Assembly (NCBI GenBank): GCA_964556005.1
Contig: CAZKUR010000082.1
Span: forward strand, 1 to 17,722
From: CAZKUR01 sp964556005
GTDB lineage: Bacteria > Bacteroidota > Ignavibacteria > Ignavibacteriales > Ignavibacteriaceae
DNA length: 17,722 nucleotides
Direction of reading: 5' to 3'
The first letter of the stretch is position 1, and the number at the start of each line of letters is the position of its first letter. The notes below the pieces were generated by a model that worked only from the letters and a program-made list of their open reading frames with translations, was not told where the DNA came from and ran no database searches. This document shows, one piece after another, positions 16,977 to 17,722 of the stretch. The translations under genes were made by a program, and so were the position numbers.

Positions 16977-17016
16977 CTAATTTTAATCAAAATAAAAAAG
17001 GACAATGGCGGAATTA

Positions 17017-17072
17017 GTAGATAAACTGGACTCAAAATCCATGTTTACCAACCCTTAGGTTGGTGGGGCTCA
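17017..17072 (+). repeat. 56-bp exact direct repeat, left copy (right copy at 17507-17562)
   Basis: The 56 nt from GTAGATAAACTGG to GGTGGGGCTCA are identical in the two degenerate tRNA-Leu copies, 490 bp apart, including the palindromic insertion absent from the intact tRNA. The two copies therefore descend from one already modified ancestor and frame the GIY-YIG gene. Exact repeats of this length are also substrates for recombination that would delete the gene. Confidence 0.9.
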
Positions 17073-17096
17073 AACTTCTTGTTGGTTCGTGTCTGG

Positions 17097-17156
17097 TTTA
17101 ACTACCGTAGCTTTAGTATAGGTAGTTTTAACTACTGAAGTTTTAACGCAGGCAGT
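17097..17156 (+). repeat. Two imperfect 30-bp tandem units inside tRNA-Leu copy 2
   Basis: The units 17097-17126 and 17127-17156 both start TTTAACTAC and end AGG(T/C)AGT, and agree at 22 of 30 positions by eye. The first unit also contains an inverted repeat, ACTACC (17101-17106) and GGTAGT (17121-17126). Together they exactly fill the insertion between the T-arm and the acceptor strand of the degenerate tRNA, and end 11 bp before the GIY-YIG start codon. Confidence 0.75.
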
Positions 17157-17167
17157 CCTTCGGTAAT

Positions 17168-17452
17168 ATGTTTTATGTTTATGCATTAAATAGCATCAAT
17201 CATAATTTTATTTATGTAGGAATGACTGAAGACCTTAATGCGAGGGTTATCAGACATAATAAAGGTTATATTAAATCAACCAAACGATTTACTCCATTCG
17301 AATTATTCTACTACGAAACTTGTGAAGATGGTAAGCAAGCCAGAGAAAGAGAAAAATTCCTGAAATCAACATCGGGAAAGAGATTTCTCAAATCAATCCT
17401 AAATTCTAAAAAAACAATGGCGGAATCTGCCTATCGGCAGATAAATTGGTAG
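17168..17452 (+). CDS. GIY-YIG (URI-type) small endonuclease with tRNA-derived C-terminal tail
   Basis: A 94-residue single-domain GIY-YIG protein, close to the usual size of the UvrC N-terminal-like/URI family. MFYVYAL (residues 1-7) supplies the GIY strand and IYVGMT (15-20) the YIG strand. Arg26 in NARVIRHN is the expected catalytic Arg and Glu62 in REREKFLKS the metal-binding Glu. The KSTKRFTPFELFYYE block is typical. Residues 83-94 (TMAESAYRQINW) are encoded by a tRNA-Leu 5' fragment carrying a 19-nt insert, and the stop codon TAG is the D-arm GGTAGAC. The ATG lies 3 nt after the tRNA-like 3' end of copy 2 and has no Shine-Dalgarno. It is probably a DNA nuclease acting in the spread of its own element; this role is inference from the layout. 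Confidence 0.85.
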   Translation: MFYVYALNSINHNFIYVGMTEDLNARVIRHNKGYIKSTKRFTPFELFYYETCEDGKQAREREKFLKSTSGKRFLKSILNSKKTMAESAYRQINW

Positions 17453-17595
17453 ACTTGTCTACCAACAAAAAATAAAAATACTTTTAAAAACTAAAACTTA
17501 TAGTTGGTAGATAAACTGGACTCAAAATCCATGTTTACCAACCCTTAGGTTGGTGGGGCTCACACCTCGTGCCGGTTCGAGTCCGGCCTTCGGTA
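17415..17595 (+). pseudogene. Degenerate, split tRNA-Leu(CAA) copy 3
   Basis: The 5' piece starts with CAATGGCGGAAT, has a 19-nt insert with palindrome CTGCC/GGCAG (17427-17445), and then the D-arm TTGGTAGAC followed at once by its inverse GTCTACCAA. A 37-bp A-rich stretch (17467-17503) comes next, after which the D-arm restarts (TTGGTAGATAAAC) and continues through the anticodon arm, the same 21-nt insertion as copy 2, and a perfect variable arm, T-arm and acceptor 3' strand. The 46 nt at 17553-17598 are identical to the end of the intact gene. The 5' acceptor strand is missing, so it cannot fold as a tRNA. Confidence 0.85.
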
Positions 17596-17722
17596 CTATG
17601 TTTATAGACTATCATAAAATGGAGTAAATACAAATTTAATATTTGCAACAAATCCCGCAGAAAGTGTCCTCCAAAAACATTTTTATAGTCTTTATAATTC
17701 AATTCCGGTAAGTTAAATCGTT
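17596..17722. other. Right edge, no gene recognised
   Basis: 127 bp of AT-rich sequence after tRNA-Leu copy 3. It begins CTATGTTTATAG, which resembles the junction before the GIY-YIG start (AATATGTTTTATG), but the frame from this ATG closes after nine codons. No tRNA, repeat or open frame of note is visible before the window ends. Confidence 0.4.

Larger units (their letters stand above)
17003..17165 (+). pseudogene. Degenerate tRNA-Leu(CAA) copy 2 with two insertions
   Basis: From TGGCGGAAT (17006) the sequence follows the intact tRNA-Leu through the D-arm, anticodon arm (loop CTCAAAA kept), variable arm and T-arm. It carries a 21-nt insertion with a 7-bp palindrome after the anticodon stem (ACCAACC at 17047-17053, GGTTGGT at 17058-17064). 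A 60-bp insertion (17097-17156) splits the T-stem from the acceptor strand CCTTCGGTA. The 5' acceptor strand is replaced by GGACAA, and the T-arm has point changes (GTTGGTTCGTGTCTGG), so no functional tRNA can form. It directly precedes the GIY-YIG gene. Confidence 0.85.

Noticed and set aside
17003..17165. A second functional tRNA-Leu
   Set aside because: The 5' acceptor strand does not pair with CCTTCGG, the T-arm is mutated and a 60-bp insertion separates T-arm and acceptor.
17415..17595. An intron-containing or split tRNA-Leu in which the inserts are spliced out
   Set aside because: No 5' acceptor strand (GCCGAAG) exists upstream, the D-arm occurs twice, and no group I/II intron features are visible. 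An intact tRNA-Leu is present nearby.
17598..17627. Start of another GIY-YIG gene after tRNA copy 3
   Set aside because: The frame from this ATG stops after nine codons and shows no GIY or YIG motif; only the first few bases resemble the real start.
16977..17722. CRISPR array or phage attachment site
   Set aside because: The repeats are only two or three unevenly spaced tRNA-derived copies without spacers, and no integrase gene is present; the 46-bp tRNA 3' duplication resembles an att site but the only linked gene is the GIY-YIG nuclease.

Overview
The window looks like part of an AT-rich genome from the Bacteroidota/Ignavibacteriota side of the tree, most likely Ignavibacteria-like. The reasons are low GC, mostly weak Shine-Dalgarno sequences, occasional -7 elements of the TAnnTTTG type, a DUF4835/PorD-type protein, a PorV/PorQ-like outer-membrane protein, a bacterial serine palmitoyltransferase, and GltX with GlnS side by side. 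Taxonomy is inferred from family recollection; no search was run.

Layout. 1-635: tRNA-Ala(GGC) on the minus strand and a small exported single-heme c-type cytochrome. 668-4182: a probable sphingolipid (dihydroceramide) locus. A ceramide-reductase-like SDR diverges from serine palmitoyltransferase (Spt). Spt is followed, after an intrinsic terminator, by a GNAT-fold protein of the bacterial ceramide synthase type. 4195-6195: an exported HEAT-repeat/cyclophilin prolyl isomerase, closely linked downstream of the GNAT gene. 6239-10243: envelope genes, namely a DUF4835/PorD-like protein, a PorV/PorQ-like barrel and a large protein joining ComEA-like helix-hairpin-helix motifs to a probable outer-membrane beta-barrel. 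10222-13519: signalling genes, a stand-alone receiver protein and a soluble hybrid histidine kinase with three receivers, separated by 472 bp of non-coding DNA. 13622-16801: gltX and glnS, closely spaced. 16891-17722: tRNA-Leu(CAA), then a small GIY-YIG nuclease gene sandwiched between two rearranged tRNA-Leu copies.

How the genes fit together. Spt would make 3-ketosphinganine, the GNAT protein would N-acylate it, and the SDR would reduce the keto group, giving dihydroceramide for the envelope. The 6.2-10.2 kb genes also point to the cell envelope. gltX/glnS supply direct charging of tRNA-Glu and tRNA-Gln.

The most unusual part is the right end. The GIY-YIG ORF starts 3 nt after the 3' end of one degenerate tRNA-Leu copy, and it ends inside the D-arm of the next copy, whose bases provide its last codons and its stop. 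The copies carry palindromes and a tandem repeat, mostly at or near the structural junctions of the tRNA. This looks like a small tRNA-parasitising nuclease element that has been tandemly duplicated and is decaying.
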